A stretch of 64,000 nucleotides of DNA from an uncultured Pelagibacteraceae bacterium (GTDB lineage: Bacteria > Pseudomonadota > Alphaproteobacteria > Pelagibacterales > Pelagibacteraceae): positions 91,252 through 155,251 of the forward strand of contig CACEMT010000001.1 in assembly GCA_902560685.1 (NCBI GenBank), read 5' to 3'. The position numbers were made by a program, and so were the translations under genes. Shown here in pieces: positions 39,715 through 50,276 of the stretch (position 1 is the stretch's first letter; each line of letters begins with the position of its first letter). The notes under the pieces are model-generated. The model was not told the origin of the DNA. It searched no databases and worked only from the letters and a program-made list of their open reading frames with translations.

Positions 39715-40784
39715 AATTTGTTATACTTTTTCTCTATGTATTTATATGAAAAGTGCGAAAAAACAATTGTAATAAAATAACAAAATAAAACTAATACGCT
39801 AGATTCGAAAATATTTAAATCCAATTTACTGAAACCATCATCATCGACAAATGTTTTAAAATTAAAAATATTTTTTAGTATATTATTTAGAATCCAAAAA
39901 ACAAATAAATGAGACATATATATTGAATAACTTATAGATCCCAGATAAACAAAAAATTTATTACATATAAATTTCCCCAAAATAGATTTTTCATCTAAAT
40001 CACATGAAAAAAATATAAGACATCCAAAAACCATTGGTAGTAAAAATAATTGATTTTCTATAAAATTTATTATTGAGAAAAAAGTAAAAAATATCAGTAT
40101 TAAACTAATGCCATCCTTATATTTTAAGTAGTATTTATTTTTCTCAAAAATTATATAAAGTTTACAAAAAATTACACCCCAATAGAAACCATAAATACAA
40201 TCCAAAAAAGATCTATAAGCACTATGCGATGCTCCAAAGTTAATTTCATCATTTATTCTAAAAAAATAAATTATAACAATAATTAAAAATGATAATTTAT
40301 ATCTAGAGTTAAAAATAATTAAAAATGCAAATAATATATATGTATAAAATTCAGCGGATATAGACCAGCTAGGTGTATTAAATGTGTAATCAACTAGAAA
40401 AGTATGTAATAAAAAAATGTTTGCAAAAAAGCTTAAATAATTATTCTTTACAAAAATTTCAGAATTTACATCTATATTATAATAGTTGACAGCTAAAAAT
40501 TTTGTTATTTCTATTAATAAAAATAAAATCAAAAAAAAAATATGCAATGGATATAATCTAAAAAATCTTTTTTTTATAAAATATTTAATGTTTTCAAAAT
40601 TTTTAATTTTATCTCTATAATTAAAATATATAACAAAGCCACTAAGGGTAAAAAAAAATTGAACGAAATGACCACTAGCTAATTGATGATTTACCAAGGG
40701 TGAATTTAAATCAAAATGAATTGCAGCTATCATTAACGCTGCGAAGGCTCTATAAGTTTCTAGAGAAAGAAATTTTTTTTTCAT
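39711..40784 (-). CDS. Acyltransferase 3 family O-acyltransferase
   Basis: 357 residues, about ten hydrophobic segments. N-terminal ETYRAFAALMIAAIHFDL with the catalytic His, then VQFFFTLSGFVIYF and the RLYPLHIFF motif, all typical of acyltransferase-3 (OafA-like) proteins that O-acetylate surface glycan. Inner membrane. C-terminus ends without the periplasmic SGNH domain found in some members. Convergent with wecE and overlapping it by 4 bases. Confidence 0.88.
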   Translation of the reverse strand: MKKKFLSLETYRAFAALMIAAIHFDLNSPLVNHQLASGHFVQFFFTLSGFVIYFNYRDKIKNFENIKYFIKKRFFRLYPLHIFFLILFLLIEITKFLAVNYYNIDVNSEIFVKNNYLSFFANIFLLHTFLVDYTFNTPSWSISAEFYTYILFAFLIIFNSRYKLSFLIIVIIYFFRINDEINFGASHSAYRSFLDCIYGFYWGVIFCKLYIIFEKNKYYLKYKDGISLILIFFTFFSIINFIENQLFLLPMVFGCLIFFSCDLDEKSILGKFICNKFFVYLGSISYSIYMSHLFVFWILNNILKNIFNFKTFVDDDGFSKLDLNIFESSVLVLFCYFITIVFSHFSYKYIEKKYNKF

Positions 40785-40899
40785 TTGGTATAATACAATT
40801 TAAAAATAACTATTTAATATATTTATTTATTATAGTAAATAATAATACAAAAAATTCTAACCAAACGAAATAATTATTTGTTTTAAAAATTTTTAAATA

Positions 40900-41601
40900 A
40901 TGAAAAAAAAAAAACTAGTTTTTATTATTACCTATAAAGCATCAGAAAAAATCCAAGATATTTTTAATAAGATTTCAAAGCTTAAAGAATTCAAAAATTA
41001 TGATATCTACATAAGTGATGATAATTCTCCAGATGATACAGTTTCATATTTGAAAAATATCAAAAGTAAAAATATTAAAATTTCATTAAATAAAAAAAAT
41101 TTGGGTTATGGGGGCAACATTAAGAAATGTATTAGATATGCAATTAAAAAAAAGTATTCTCAAGCCGTTATGATTCATGGTGATGATCAATACCATGTAA
41201 AGTATGTAAAAAAAATGTTCAAAATATTGGATAATAAAGATACTGCCGCAGTAACTGGATCAAGAATGAAAATAAGAAAAAATGCATTAAAAGGAAAAAT
41301 GCCAATATATAAATTTATTGGAAATTTAGTTTTAACAACTATGTTTAATCTAATATTTAAAACATCCTTTACAGATTGTCATACAGGTTTATGGGCTTAC
41401 AAATTAAAAAAAATTAAAGAAATAAATTTAAATGAAATTGATAGCGGTTATAATTTTGATAGTCAAATGAGGATAAAAATTTTATCTCAAAAATTTGAAA
41501 TCAAAGAAATTCCAATACAAACATTTTATAGAGATGAGCACTCAAGTTATCATGTTAATTATTCTAAAAATTTTTTTAAAGAACTATTTATCTATAGATA
41601 A
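40900..41601 (+). CDS. GT2 family glycosyltransferase, polyprenyl-phosphate-linked type
   Basis: 233 residues: FIITYKASEKIQDIF, YISDDNSPDDT, NLGYGGNIKKCIRYAI, HGDDQYHVKYV, then GSRM and TDCHTGLWAYK. This resembles dolichol- or polyprenyl-phosphate sugar transferases. No C-terminal membrane helices. It may make a lipid-phosphate-sugar for the membrane proteins at 41675 or 45500. ATG start. Confidence 0.83.
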   Translation: MKKKKLVFIITYKASEKIQDIFNKISKLKEFKNYDIYISDDNSPDDTVSYLKNIKSKNIKISLNKKNLGYGGNIKKCIRYAIKKKYSQAVMIHGDDQYHVKYVKKMFKILDNKDTAAVTGSRMKIRKNALKGKMPIYKFIGNLVLTTMFNLIFKTSFTDCHTGLWAYKLKKIKEINLNEIDSGYNFDSQMRIKILSQKFEIKEIPIQTFYRDEHSSYHVNYSKNFFKELFIYR

Positions 41602-41674
41602 AAAACAATTTTTTATATAAATAATATATTAATTAAAAAAGACTAAATACTTAAACAAATAAAACACTTATAAA

Positions 41675-42943
41675 TTGAAAATTATATTAAAAAAAAATTA
41701 TTTATTTATAATATTTTACCTCACTATTTTAATAGGTTTTTATTTTGATGAAGATTTATTAGGTGGAGCAAAACATGATTATTTGTTTCATATAAGATTT
41801 ATAGAGTTATTTTCAAAAGATTTTATTGAAGGTATAAAAATTTACGGTTACGAAGATTATCTCGTTCGTAATTCTCCAATTTTTTATATAATTTTGTCTC
41901 AGCTAAATAAATTAGTAGGCTTAGAAACAATTAGATTAATTAATTCTATATCATCATTGTTGCTAGTAATAATTTTTTATCGTTGTCTAAAAATTAAATT
42001 TAAAACAACAAATAATGAAATTTTAAAAATTTTATCCTGTATTATTTTTTTATCGCCCACCGTTAGATCCCATGCGATTTGGCCTTATCCTATAATGTGG
42101 GGTTTAATATTCTTTACAACTTCAGTTTACTATTTCTTAAAGTTTAAAAATATTAAAATTCGAGAAAATAAATATTTTTATATTTCTATAATATTTTTAG
42201 TAATTAGTTCATATATTCATATAAGTTTTAGTGTTTTTGTAATTTACTATTTTATTTATTTTTTTAAAAATAATAAATTTAATTTTTCATTAATAAAATT
42301 TATAATATTTATTTTTATAATTTCTATTCCTGCTATTTGGTTCGTTTTTTTTAGAGAAGGTATTTATTTTTTTAAAGGACCCGAAGGTTTTGAAATGACC
42401 TATTTTGATATATTTAATATATTTAATAAAATTGCAATTATATCAACAATTATGTTTTTTTATCTAATACCATTTTTTGACAATAAGTTAATTTTCAAAG
42501 ACATTAAAAAATTTACTATTGCTGAGATATTGTCAGTAATTTTGATTTTTACATTATGTTTAATTTTTTTTAATTATCCTTATACAGGTAGCTTTGGAGG
42601 TGGTTATTTTTTTAAATTATCTAATTTAATTTTAAGCAACAATATTTTATTTCATTTATTTTTTTTAATTACATTATTAATATTTATTAAAATATTCGAA
42701 TATAATTTTTATAATTTTCTCTTAATATTCATTTTATTAATTTGTTACAATCTACAGTTTACAATTTATATAAAATATTACGATCCATTGTTATTTATTT
42801 TGTATTTTTTATTATTTGAAATACAAATTGTAAATAGATTTTTAAAAAAATCTAATTTTTTATATAGAATTTATTTTTTTTATTTTTCAATCTATTTTAT
42901 ATTTTTATTCAAAAATAATATTAATGATATTTTTTCATTATAG
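41675..42943 (+). CDS. Polytopic membrane protein, GT-C or polymerase candidate
   Basis: 422 residues, TTG start (no in-frame ATG nearby). About ten hydrophobic segments separated by short Lys/Asn loops. An early loop reads LGGAKHDYLFHIRFIELF, acidic and His-containing as in GT-C glycosyltransferases or lipid-sugar-utilising enzymes. No family can be named with confidence. The neighbouring polyprenyl-phosphate sugar transferase makes a GT-C role attractive; Wzy-type polymerase is an alternative. Confidence 0.6.
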   Translation: MKIILKKNYLFIIFYLTILIGFYFDEDLLGGAKHDYLFHIRFIELFSKDFIEGIKIYGYEDYLVRNSPIFYIILSQLNKLVGLETIRLINSISSLLLVIIFYRCLKIKFKTTNNEILKILSCIIFLSPTVRSHAIWPYPIMWGLIFFTTSVYYFLKFKNIKIRENKYFYISIIFLVISSYIHISFSVFVIYYFIYFFKNNKFNFSLIKFIIFIFIISIPAIWFVFFREGIYFFKGPEGFEMTYFDIFNIFNKIAIISTIMFFYLIPFFDNKLIFKDIKKFTIAEILSVILIFTLCLIFFNYPYTGSFGGGYFFKLSNLILSNNILFHLFFLITLLIFIKIFEYNFYNFLLIFILLICYNLQFTIYIKYYDPLLFILYFLLFEIQIVNRFLKKSNFLYRIYFFYFSIYFIFLFKNNINDIFSL

Positions 42944-42978
42944 TGTATTAATATAATTTCGTAATATAATAAAATTTT

Positions 42979-43725
42979 ATGCCTCTAGTATCTATAATTG
43001 TTACATATTATAAAAAAAAAAAATATATTTTGAAATGTCTGAAGTCTATTTTTAATCAATCATATAAAAATTTTGAAGTTATTTTAATTTTTGACGATAA
43101 TGACAAAAATGAATTTGAATATTTAAAAAAATTAAAAAAAAAATTTAGAAAAATAACTATTTATAAAAATAAATTAAACCTAGGCGCAGGTGAATCAAGA
43201 AATAAAGGTATAAAACTTTCAAAAGGTAAATATATAGCATTTTTAGATAGTGACGACGCATGGCATAAAGACAAATTAAAAAAACAAATGAAATATATGA
43301 TAAAAAATTCATTTTCTATAAGCCACACTTCTTACAAAATAGTTAATGACTCACAAAAATTTCTTGCAAAACGAATTGCTAAAACTTTGGATCATAATAT
43401 GCTTATTAAATCTTGCGATATAGGACTTTCCTCAGTTATTATGAAGAGAAATTTATTTAATAAAAATATCAAATTTGCAAATACAAAAACCAAAGAAGAT
43501 TATGTCTTATGGTTAAATATTACTAAAAATGGAAAAAAAATATATGGATTAGATAAAACGCTACTAACATGGAGGAAAAATGAAAATTCACTCTCTTCAT
43601 CAACAATAAGGAAATTAGTTGATGGTTTTATAGTGTATCATAGATATCAAAAATATAACTTTTTAAAATCAATTTATTTACTTATAATTTTATCATTAAA
43701 TTTTTTGAAAAAAAAATATTTATGA
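42979..43725 (+). CDS. GT2 family glycosyltransferase
   Basis: 248 residues: SIIVTYYKKKKYILKCLKSI, LIFDDNDKNE, NLGAGESRNKGI and GKYIAFLDSDDAWHKDKL (DxD). Typical of EpsE/WcaA-like transferases. ATG start, 4-base overlap with the next gene. Cytoplasmic; sugar unknown. Confidence 0.87.
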   Translation: MPLVSIIVTYYKKKKYILKCLKSIFNQSYKNFEVILIFDDNDKNEFEYLKKLKKKFRKITIYKNKLNLGAGESRNKGIKLSKGKYIAFLDSDDAWHKDKLKKQMKYMIKNSFSISHTSYKIVNDSQKFLAKRIAKTLDHNMLIKSCDIGLSSVIMKRNLFNKNIKFANTKTKEDYVLWLNITKNGKKIYGLDKTLLTWRKNENSLSSSTIRKLVDGFIVYHRYQKYNFLKSIYLLIILSLNFLKKKYL

Positions 43726-44741
43726 AAGTTTATATTCCGTTAATTATTATAATTATTACATTCTTATTAAAATATATATTTGAAAAAAACAATTATGTGA
43801 TGAGCAACAGTGGAGATGCTCACCAGCATTTTATTAATAAATCAAACGTTCCATTAATAGGTGGGTTTTTAGTTCTATCTTCCTTTATAATGGTTTATTT
43901 TAATGAAAATAACTTTTTATTTTTTTTATTTTTAATTTTTTTATTTTTATTGGGAATCATCTCAGATAGCAAAAAAATTCAATCAGCCAAATTTAGATTG
44001 TTTTTTCAATTTTTAATAATTTTAATATATATTGTTTTTGCAGATATAAGACTATCTGGTACTGGAGTTTTAATTTTAGACGATTATAATAAATATGACA
44101 TTTTCAATTATTTATTTGTTTCTTTTTGCCTATTGATTTTAATAAATGGAAGTAATTTTATAGATGGTCTAAATGGACTATGTTTAGGATATTATTTATT
44201 AATTCTTTTATTTTTATTGTCTATAGATATTAATAATACTCTATTTTCAGACAATCTAGGATTAATAATTTTTGGAATATCACTTATTGTTTTGCTTATC
44301 TTTAATTTTTCTAATCAGATATTTATGGGAGATAATGGGTCTTATATTTTAGCTATGATTTTTGGTTTTAACTTAATAGATATTTATAACAATAATAACT
44401 TTATCTCACCTTTTTATATTATTTTACTATTATGGTACCCATGTTTTGAATTATTATTTTCAATAATAAGAAAATTCAATTTTGGAAATTCACCACTAGA
44501 CCCAGACACAAACCATCTGCATCAATTAATTTTTTTTTTAATATCAAAAAAATATAAATTAAAAAAAATTATAAGTAACAACTTAGCTAGCTTAATTTTA
44601 TTAACATATAATTTTGCTATATTTTATTTAGCTTATAAAAATATTTCACATTCTCAACTTCAAATAATTTTATTTATTTTATCAATAATTATATACTGCT
44701 TTGTATATCTAAAGCTGCTTAACTGGAAAAAAAATCAATAA
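43722..44741 (+). CDS. WecA/MraY-type polyprenyl-phosphate sugar-1-phosphate transferase
   Basis: 339 residues with about ten membrane segments. Conserved motifs: NGSNFIDGLNGL (Asp-containing catalytic loop), FMGDNGSYIL and DTNHLHQL (His-rich motif), all found in WecA/WbpL/MraY proteins. It starts glycan assembly by putting the first sugar-1-phosphate on undecaprenyl phosphate. Its stop overlaps the convergent GT2 gene by 7 bases. Confidence 0.9.
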   Translation: MKVYIPLIIIIITFLLKYIFEKNNYVMSNSGDAHQHFINKSNVPLIGGFLVLSSFIMVYFNENNFLFFLFLIFLFLLGIISDSKKIQSAKFRLFFQFLIILIYIVFADIRLSGTGVLILDDYNKYDIFNYLFVSFCLLILINGSNFIDGLNGLCLGYYLLILLFLLSIDINNTLFSDNLGLIIFGISLIVLLIFNFSNQIFMGDNGSYILAMIFGFNLIDIYNNNNFISPFYIILLLWYPCFELLFSIIRKFNFGNSPLDPDTNHLHQLIFFLISKKYKLKKIISNNLASLILLTYNFAIFYLAYKNISHSQLQIILFILSIIIYCFVYLKLLNWKKNQ

Positions 44742-45400
44742 AAAAATAATCTAATCATTTCTTTTAAAATCAAAAAACCATCTTTAAAAGCATTAACTTT
44801 TTTTTTGCCTGCAATTCTACTTTTTTCGTGAGACACTATGGTAGTTAAAAGGTAATTGTTTTTTTTTGCTTTTATTGGTAATTCTACACAGAATCTAAAA
44901 TCATTTTGTATTAAGTTTAATTCCTTAACTTTATTAGTTTTTCCAAGTACAAATGTATAAAGAATATCTGAAATCGGAAGAGAAAAAAAAATTTTACCAA
45001 TTAAAGTAAAAATTTTATTACCAATTAAAGTAATAAATGTATCATCATCACTTTTTGCGCCTTTCTCATATCTTGAAGCAAAAATTAAATCGTAGTTATT
45101 GTTAGATATTTTTTTTAACATTATATCTATTTCGTTTATTTCCATTGAACCATCTGCGTTAAAAATACAAAAATAATCAGTCTCAGATTGATTAATTCCT
45201 TCTATAAGTGCATTTCCAAATCCTTTTTTAGTTTGAAAAATTATTTTACAATTTTTATTTTCAATAGACTTGATTGTTTCAGTGTCTGTTTTTTCTAATA
45301 CAACAAAAATTTCGAAATCTTTATTAACAAATTGATCTAAAACAGTTGGAAGAGATTCTGCTTCATTTTTTGCAGGAATTACAATTGTTAATTTTTTCAT
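44735..45400 (-). CDS. GT2 family glycosyltransferase, DPM-like
   Basis: 221 residues: TIVIPAKNEAESLPTVL, VFVVLEKTDTET, KGFGNALIEGI, and FCIFNADGSM (DxD-like). Resembles polyprenol-phosphate mannosyltransferase-type proteins without membrane helices. ATG start. Probably forms a lipid-linked donor used on the periplasmic side. Confidence 0.82.
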   Translation of the reverse strand: MKKLTIVIPAKNEAESLPTVLDQFVNKDFEIFVVLEKTDTETIKSIENKNCKIIFQTKKGFGNALIEGINQSETDYFCIFNADGSMEINEIDIMLKKISNNNYDLIFASRYEKGAKSDDDTFITLIGNKIFTLIGKIFFSLPISDILYTFVLGKTNKVKELNLIQNDFRFCVELPIKAKKNNYLLTTIVSHEKSRIAGKKKVNAFKDGFLILKEMIRLFFY

Positions 45401-45499
45401 TTTATTTAATAATAGTATATAAGAATTATAAATATAAATAACAATTTTGAACTAATAACTAATTTATACCTAATTTTATACACATTTGATTAAAAATTA

Positions 45500-47188
45500 A
45501 TGGAAATAAATATTATAACTTTTTTTTTATTTTATTTTTTAATTATATTTAGCACCTTAGGGTATGGCATTTTTTTTATAAAAAAATTTGCAGATAAAAA
45601 TGAAAAATTTTCAATTGGGTTTGCTGGTATAATAGGAGTTTTTTTTTTAATTATATTATCTATTTCAAGTCATATTTTTTTTAATCATAGTTTACTTCAC
45701 AACAGTATAATTTTATTATTTGGTTTATTTTATTTTTTAAAGAATATAAAAATATATTCAAAAAAAAATCTTTTAATTTTTATTTTATTTTTTTTAGTTT
45801 TATTTATTGCAACTCTGATTAAAAAAAATCATGATGATTTTAGTTACTATCATTTTCCATACACATACTACATAGTAGAATACCCACTTATGATTGGTAT
45901 TGGTAAATTTGTACATGGATTTAGAACCCCATCTTCAATGTTTTATCTTAACTCAATTTTTTATTTACCCATTGTAAAATATTACATGTTTAACATGGGA
46001 GCAGTAATGATCATGGGTTTTGCAAATATTTTAATTTTTGAGAGAATAAGTATTTCTTTTAAAAAAAATAAATTTGATTATTTATTTATTTTAAACTTAC
46101 TAATATTCTCGTTTATCAACATATTTTTTTACAGACTTGGAGAACATGGTACAGACAGGTCTCCACAAATATTAATTTTATTATTCATTTTAGAATTATT
46201 ATATTTTATTAATTACAAAGGAATTTACAAACAGTTTTATCCTAACTTTCTTGTTTTGTTAGGCTTAATTATATCTTTTAAACCTTTTTATATTTTGTAT
46301 TTAATTTTTACTTTGCCAATATTTATATTAATTAAAAAGTATAAACAAAAAGATAAGTTTTACGAAATATTCAATTTAAAAAATAATTTTTTTATTCTTT
46401 TTTGCTATTTAATTTTTTTAACATTCTCTCTTTATTTTGTTAATACTGGATGTTTAGTTTACCCAGTCTCCTTTACTTGTTTTGAAAATTTTTCATGGTC
46501 AATACCCATAGATCAAGTTAAAGCAATGAATAATTGGTATGAACAATGGTCAAAAGCAGGCGCTGGGCCTAATTTTGAAGTTGAAAACAGAGATATTTAT
46601 ATTCAAAATTTTAATTGGGTTAATAATTGGATCGATAAGTATTTCTTCAATAAGGTTTCAGATTTTATTTTAGGTATGATTTTGCTTCTTTTTATTTTTT
46701 TTATAATTTTCTTCACAAAATCAAAAAAAAATAAATCTATTAAATCAAATTTTAAAAATAAATATATTGGTTTAGTTTATTTAACAATTTTTCTTCTTTT
46801 TTTAGAATGGTTTTATAATCATCCAGCATTAAGATATGGAGGATATATTTTGGTTTTTTTGATATTTTGCATCCCTTTTTCTATATTTCTTGAAAAATAT
46901 CTTGTAAGCAATAATTCAGAAATATTAAAAAAAAAGGTTATAATTATATTTATTTTGGTATTAACAATTTTCCTTACAAGAAATGCTAATAGAATCATTA
47001 AAGAAAATTCGATTTATGAAAAATTAAGTCTTTATAGTGTTAATTATTTAATGGATGAATCTTATTTTAGAATAGATAAGCAATTTAAATCTTTAGAAAA
47101 AAATTATTTTGAATGTAAAAACACTGGGATAAAATGCAAGTCACCAATAAAAAAAGAATTTGGAATATACATTTTTCCATATAAATAA
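45500..47188 (+). CDS. Large polytopic membrane protein of unknown function
   Basis: 562 residues, roughly 12 hydrophobic segments. A periplasmic-looking loop carries [19 protein letters not shown] and [18 protein letters not shown], suggestive of glycosyltransferases using lipid-linked donors or of an O-antigen polymerase. The C-terminus has a soluble tail with several cysteines. I do not recognise a named family with confidence. The next gene (gmd copy 2) starts 64 bases after its stop. Confidence 0.6.
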   Translation: MEINIITFFLFYFLIIFSTLGYGIFFIKKFADKNEKFSIGFAGIIGVFFLIILSISSHIFFNHSLLHNSIILLFGLFYFLKNIKIYSKKNLLIFILFFLVLFIATLIKKNHDDFSYYHFPYTYYIVEYPLMIGIGKFVHGFRTPSSMFYLNSIFYLPIVKYYMFNMGAVMIMGFANILIFERISISFKKNKFDYLFILNLLIFSFINIFFYRLGEHGTDRSPQILILLFILELLYFINYKGIYKQFYPNFLVLLGLIISFKPFYILYLIFTLPIFILIKKYKQKDKFYEIFNLKNNFFILFCYLIFLTFSLYFVNTGCLVYPVSFTCFENFSWSIPIDQVKAMNNWYEQWSKAGAGPNFEVENRDIYIQNFNWVNNWIDKYFFNKVSDFILGMILLLFIFFIIFFTKSKKNKSIKSNFKNKYIGLVYLTIFLLFLEWFYNHPALRYGGYILVFLIFCIPFSIFLEKYLVSNNSEILKKKVIIIFILVLTIFLTRNANRIIKENSIYEKLSLYSVNYLMDESYFRIDKQFKSLEKNYFECKNTGIKCKSPIKKEFGIYIFPYK

Positions 47189-47252
47189 AATTTCAATAAA
47201 TAGAGCTCTTATTTTATTAGACTTAAATATAAACATAAAATATACAAACAAT

Positions 47253-48302
47253 ATGAAAAAAAAAACTGCACTAATTTTTGGTATAACAGGACAAGATGGT
47301 TCTTATTTAGCCGAGTTTTTATTAAAAAAGAATTATACAGTTCATGGTGTAAAAAGAAGATCATCTTCACTCAATACAAATAGAATTGATCATCTTTATC
47401 AGGATCCTCACGACAAAATAAGAAAATTATTTTTACATTACGGAGATGTAAGTGATTCTATCTCGGTATCTTCAATTGTTAAAAAAATAAAACCAGATGA
47501 AATTTATAACTTAGCCGCTCAGTCCCATGTAGCTGTTTCATTTGAAGTCCCTGAATATACAGCAAACGCTGATGCACTGGGAGCTTTAAGAATTTTAGAA
47601 GCAATTAAATTTCATGGATTAGAAAAGAAAACAAAATTTTATCAAGCCGGAACATCTGAAATGTTTGGAAAAGTTCAACAAGTGCCCCAGAATGAAAAAA
47701 CACCTTTTTACCCAAGGAGTCCATATGGAGTTGCAAAGTTATATGCTCATTGGATTACTGTAAATTATAGAGAAGCATACAAAATATTTGCTTGTAATGG
47801 GATATTATTTAACCATGAAAGTCCAGTTAGAGGGGAAACTTTTGTTACAAGAAAAATAGTAATTGGTTTATGTAAAATAAAACTTGGCTTACAAAAAAAA
47901 TTATACTTAGGAAATCTTTCTGCAAAAAGAGATTGGGGTCATGCAAAAGATTATGTAATAGCAATGTGGAAAATTTTGCAAAAAAATACTCCTTCTGATT
48001 ACGTTATTTCAACGGGAAAACAATACACTGTAAAACAATTTGTAAACTTAGTTCTTAATAAGCTTAATATAAAATATTATTGGAAAGGAAAAGATTTTAA
48101 ATCCAAGTGTTACAATAAAAATAATGAAGTTATTATTGAATGTGATAAAGAATATTTTAGGCCTTTAGAAGTAGATACTCTACTTGGAGACTCTAGAAAA
48201 GCAATTAAAGAACTAAATTGGAAACCAAAATTTAATATTAATGATTTAGTTAGAGATATGGTTGATTATGAGTTGCTTAATTTAAAAAATGATAAATCGT
48301 AA
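47253..48302 (+). CDS. gmd: GDP-mannose 4,6-dehydratase (copy 2)
   Basis: 349 residues from the ATG at 47253. A longer frame runs back to 47160 but the extra 31 residues lie partly inside the upstream gene and are not Gmd-like. Motifs: [65 protein letters not shown], and [11 protein letters not shown] near the C-terminus. Compared with copy 1 it has the longer RSSSLNT...HYGD region and a C-terminal insertion like E. coli Gmd. Directly followed by fcl, so it feeds GDP-L-fucose. Confidence 0.93.
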   Translation: MKKKTALIFGITGQDGSYLAEFLLKKNYTVHGVKRRSSSLNTNRIDHLYQDPHDKIRKLFLHYGDVSDSISVSSIVKKIKPDEIYNLAAQSHVAVSFEVPEYTANADALGALRILEAIKFHGLEKKTKFYQAGTSEMFGKVQQVPQNEKTPFYPRSPYGVAKLYAHWITVNYREAYKIFACNGILFNHESPVRGETFVTRKIVIGLCKIKLGLQKKLYLGNLSAKRDWGHAKDYVIAMWKILQKNTPSDYVISTGKQYTVKQFVNLVLNKLNIKYYWKGKDFKSKCYNKNNEVIIECDKEYFRPLEVDTLLGDSRKAIKELNWKPKFNINDLVRDMVDYELLNLKNDKS

Positions 48303-49224
48303 TTCAAAAATATTTATAACAGGTCATAAAGGTTTGGTAGGAAGTGCAATTTTAAGAGGACTAAGATTACGTGGATATAAGAACCTAATTTATAAAAATA
48401 AATCTAGCTTAAATTTATTAGATCAAAAAAAAGTATTTAGTTTTTTAAAAAAAAATAAGCCAGACTTTATTTTTATTGCTGCAGCGAAAGTAGGTGGGAT
48501 ATTAGCAAATAATAGATTTAAAGCTGAATTTATTTTTGAGAATTTAAGCATACAAAATAATTTGATTCATGGTGCCTACATAAATAATATAAAAAATTTA
48601 ATTTTTTTAGGTTCAAGCTGCGTATATCCAAAATTTTGTAGACAGCCAATTAAAGAAAAATATTTAATGCAAGGTGAACTAGAAAAAACAAATGATGCAT
48701 ATGCTTTAGCAAAAATAGCAGGTATAAAAATGTGTGAAAGTTATAATTTACAATATGGAATGAATTATAAGTGTTTAATGCCAACCAATACATTCGGACC
48801 CAATGATAACTATGATTCTTTAAATTCTCACTTCTTCCCAGCTTTAATTAAAAAAATTCATGAAGCAAAAATTAAAAATAAAAAACATCTTGTCTTATGG
48901 GGTAATGGCCTAGCTAAGAGAGAGGTAATTTATGTTGATGATTTGGCAGATGCATGTATTTTTTTTATGAAAAAAAAAACTAAAGAAGTTCTCTTAAATA
49001 TAGGCACTAGCAAAGATTATTCAATAAAACAATATGTGAAAATAATATCAAAAGTGATCGCACCAAATAAAAAATTTAAAATTAAATTTGATAATAAAAA
49101 ACCCAATGGAACCCCTAGAAAAATATTAGATACAAGTTTAGCTTTAAAATACGGATGGAAAAGCAAAACAAGACTTGAGCGAGCAATTAAAATAACTTAT
49201 CAAAATTATATTAACGAGAAATGA
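48289..49224 (+). CDS. fcl: GDP-L-fucose synthase
   Basis: 311 residues: NADP loop [35 protein letters not shown] catalytic pair, [12 protein letters not shown] and [10 protein letters not shown]. All are typical of Fcl/WcaG, which epimerises and reduces GDP-4-keto-6-deoxymannose to GDP-L-fucose. The start overlaps gmd copy 2 by 14 bases. It is close to the right edge of the island. Confidence 0.93.
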   Translation: MINRNSKIFITGHKGLVGSAILRGLRLRGYKNLIYKNKSSLNLLDQKKVFSFLKKNKPDFIFIAAAKVGGILANNRFKAEFIFENLSIQNNLIHGAYINNIKNLIFLGSSCVYPKFCRQPIKEKYLMQGELEKTNDAYALAKIAGIKMCESYNLQYGMNYKCLMPTNTFGPNDNYDSLNSHFFPALIKKIHEAKIKNKKHLVLWGNGLAKREVIYVDDLADACIFFMKKKTKEVLLNIGTSKDYSIKQYVKIISKVIAPNKKFKIKFDNKKPNGTPRKILDTSLALKYGWKSKTRLERAIKITYQNYINEK

Positions 49225-50096
49225 AAAAAATAATTGTAACTGGAGGCGCTGGGTTTGTAGGTACAAATTTGATTGATTATTTTTTAAAAAAAACAAAATT
49301 TAAAATAATTAGTATTGATAATTATTCTTCGGGTTCAGTAAAAAATCATATTAAAAGTAAAAGAATTAAATACATAAATTCAGACACAAAAAATATTGAA
49401 GAAATATTAAAAAAAGATGTAAAATCTATACATTCACTATTCCATTTTGGTGAGTTTTCAAGGATTTACCAAAGTTTTATTCAAATGAGCGAATGTATAG
49501 AGTCTAATTCAATAGGTACTAATGCTGTTTTTAATTTTTGTTTAAAAAATAAAATTAAATTAATTTATTCAGCTACATCTGCTAGTCTTGGAAATAAAGG
49601 TAAAGACAAAAATTTATCTCCTTATGCATTCACTAAGTCAAAAAATTTAGAGTTATTAGAAAATTTAAAAAAATGGTTTAATTTCAAATTTGAAATAATT
49701 TATTTTTATAATGTTTATGGACCAAGACAAATTTCCAAAGGTAAAATGGCGACAGTTATTGGTATTTTTGAAAGGTGCTATAAAAAAAAAATACCTTTAC
49801 CAGTTGTAAAACCTGGAACACAGTCTAGAAGATTTACGCACATTTATGATACAGTAAATGCTTGTTTTTTTGCATGGAAAAGAAATAAATGCTTACATTA
49901 TAGTATTACCAGTAAATCATCTTATTCAATAATTGAAGTTGCTAAAATGTTTGAGTCTAAAATAAAATATCTTCCAGAACGTCCAGGTGAAAGATTTGCT
50001 TCTGCTTTAACTGATATGAATTTGTCAAACAAGGTTCATAGACTATATGGAGATAAAAAACTAAAAGATTACATTCAAAAAATAGTTAAAAATTAA
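49221..50096 (+). CDS. NAD-dependent nucleotide-sugar epimerase/dehydratase
   Basis: 291 residues, extended SDR: VTGGAGFVGTNL, DNYSSG, SATSASLG, catalytic YAFTK, NVYGPRQ, RRFTHIYDTVNA and a PERPGERF loop. Most like UDP-glucose 4-epimerase-type proteins; the substrate is not certain. ATGA overlap with fcl. It is the last protein gene before the 5S rRNA. Confidence 0.82.
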   Translation: MKKIIVTGGAGFVGTNLIDYFLKKTKFKIISIDNYSSGSVKNHIKSKRIKYINSDTKNIEEILKKDVKSIHSLFHFGEFSRIYQSFIQMSECIESNSIGTNAVFNFCLKNKIKLIYSATSASLGNKGKDKNLSPYAFTKSKNLELLENLKKWFNFKFEIIYFYNVYGPRQISKGKMATVIGIFERCYKKKIPLPVVKPGTQSRRFTHIYDTVNACFFAWKRNKCLHYSITSKSSYSIIEVAKMFESKIKYLPERPGERFASALTDMNLSNKVHRLYGDKKLKDYIQKIVKN

Positions 50097-50117
50097 AAAA
50101 AAAGCAATAAATGAGTA

Positions 50118-50145
50118 TTTACATTAATTTTTAATTATATATAAA
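50118..50145 (+). promoter_or_regulatory. Promoter of the orphan 5S rRNA
   Basis: -35 TTTACA (50118-50123), 16-base spacer, -10 TATAAA (50140-50145). The expected start is at about 50151-50152, the very 5' end of the 5S gene, so the 5S would be made without a long leader. Confidence 0.55.
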
Positions 50146-50149
50146 GCTC

Positions 50150-50269
50150 TAGCCTGGTGATTTTTGCGAAGGGGTAATACCCGATCCCATTCCGAACTCG
50201 GAAGTCAAGCCCTTCAGCGCCGATGGTACTTTGTCTTAAGGCACGGGAGAGTAGGACGTTGCCAGGCTA
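50150..50269 (+). rRNA. rrf: 5S ribosomal RNA
   Basis: A 120-base sequence with the 5S hallmarks: the 5' end TAGCCTGG pairs with the 3' end CCAGGCTA, and the internal CCGATCCCATTCCGAACTCGGA segment of the conserved loop is present (shown here only in part: CCCATTCCGAACTCGGAAG). It stands alone in the window, with no 23S upstream. Known SAR11 genomes have the 5S gene split from the 16S-23S genes by hypervariable region 2. Confidence 0.97.
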
Positions 50270-50276
50270 AAAAATT

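Noticed and set aside
47160-47252. Extra N-terminal 31 residues of gmd copy 2
   Set aside because: They overlap the upstream membrane-protein gene and do not resemble Gmd; the ATG at 47253 gives the conserved N-terminus.
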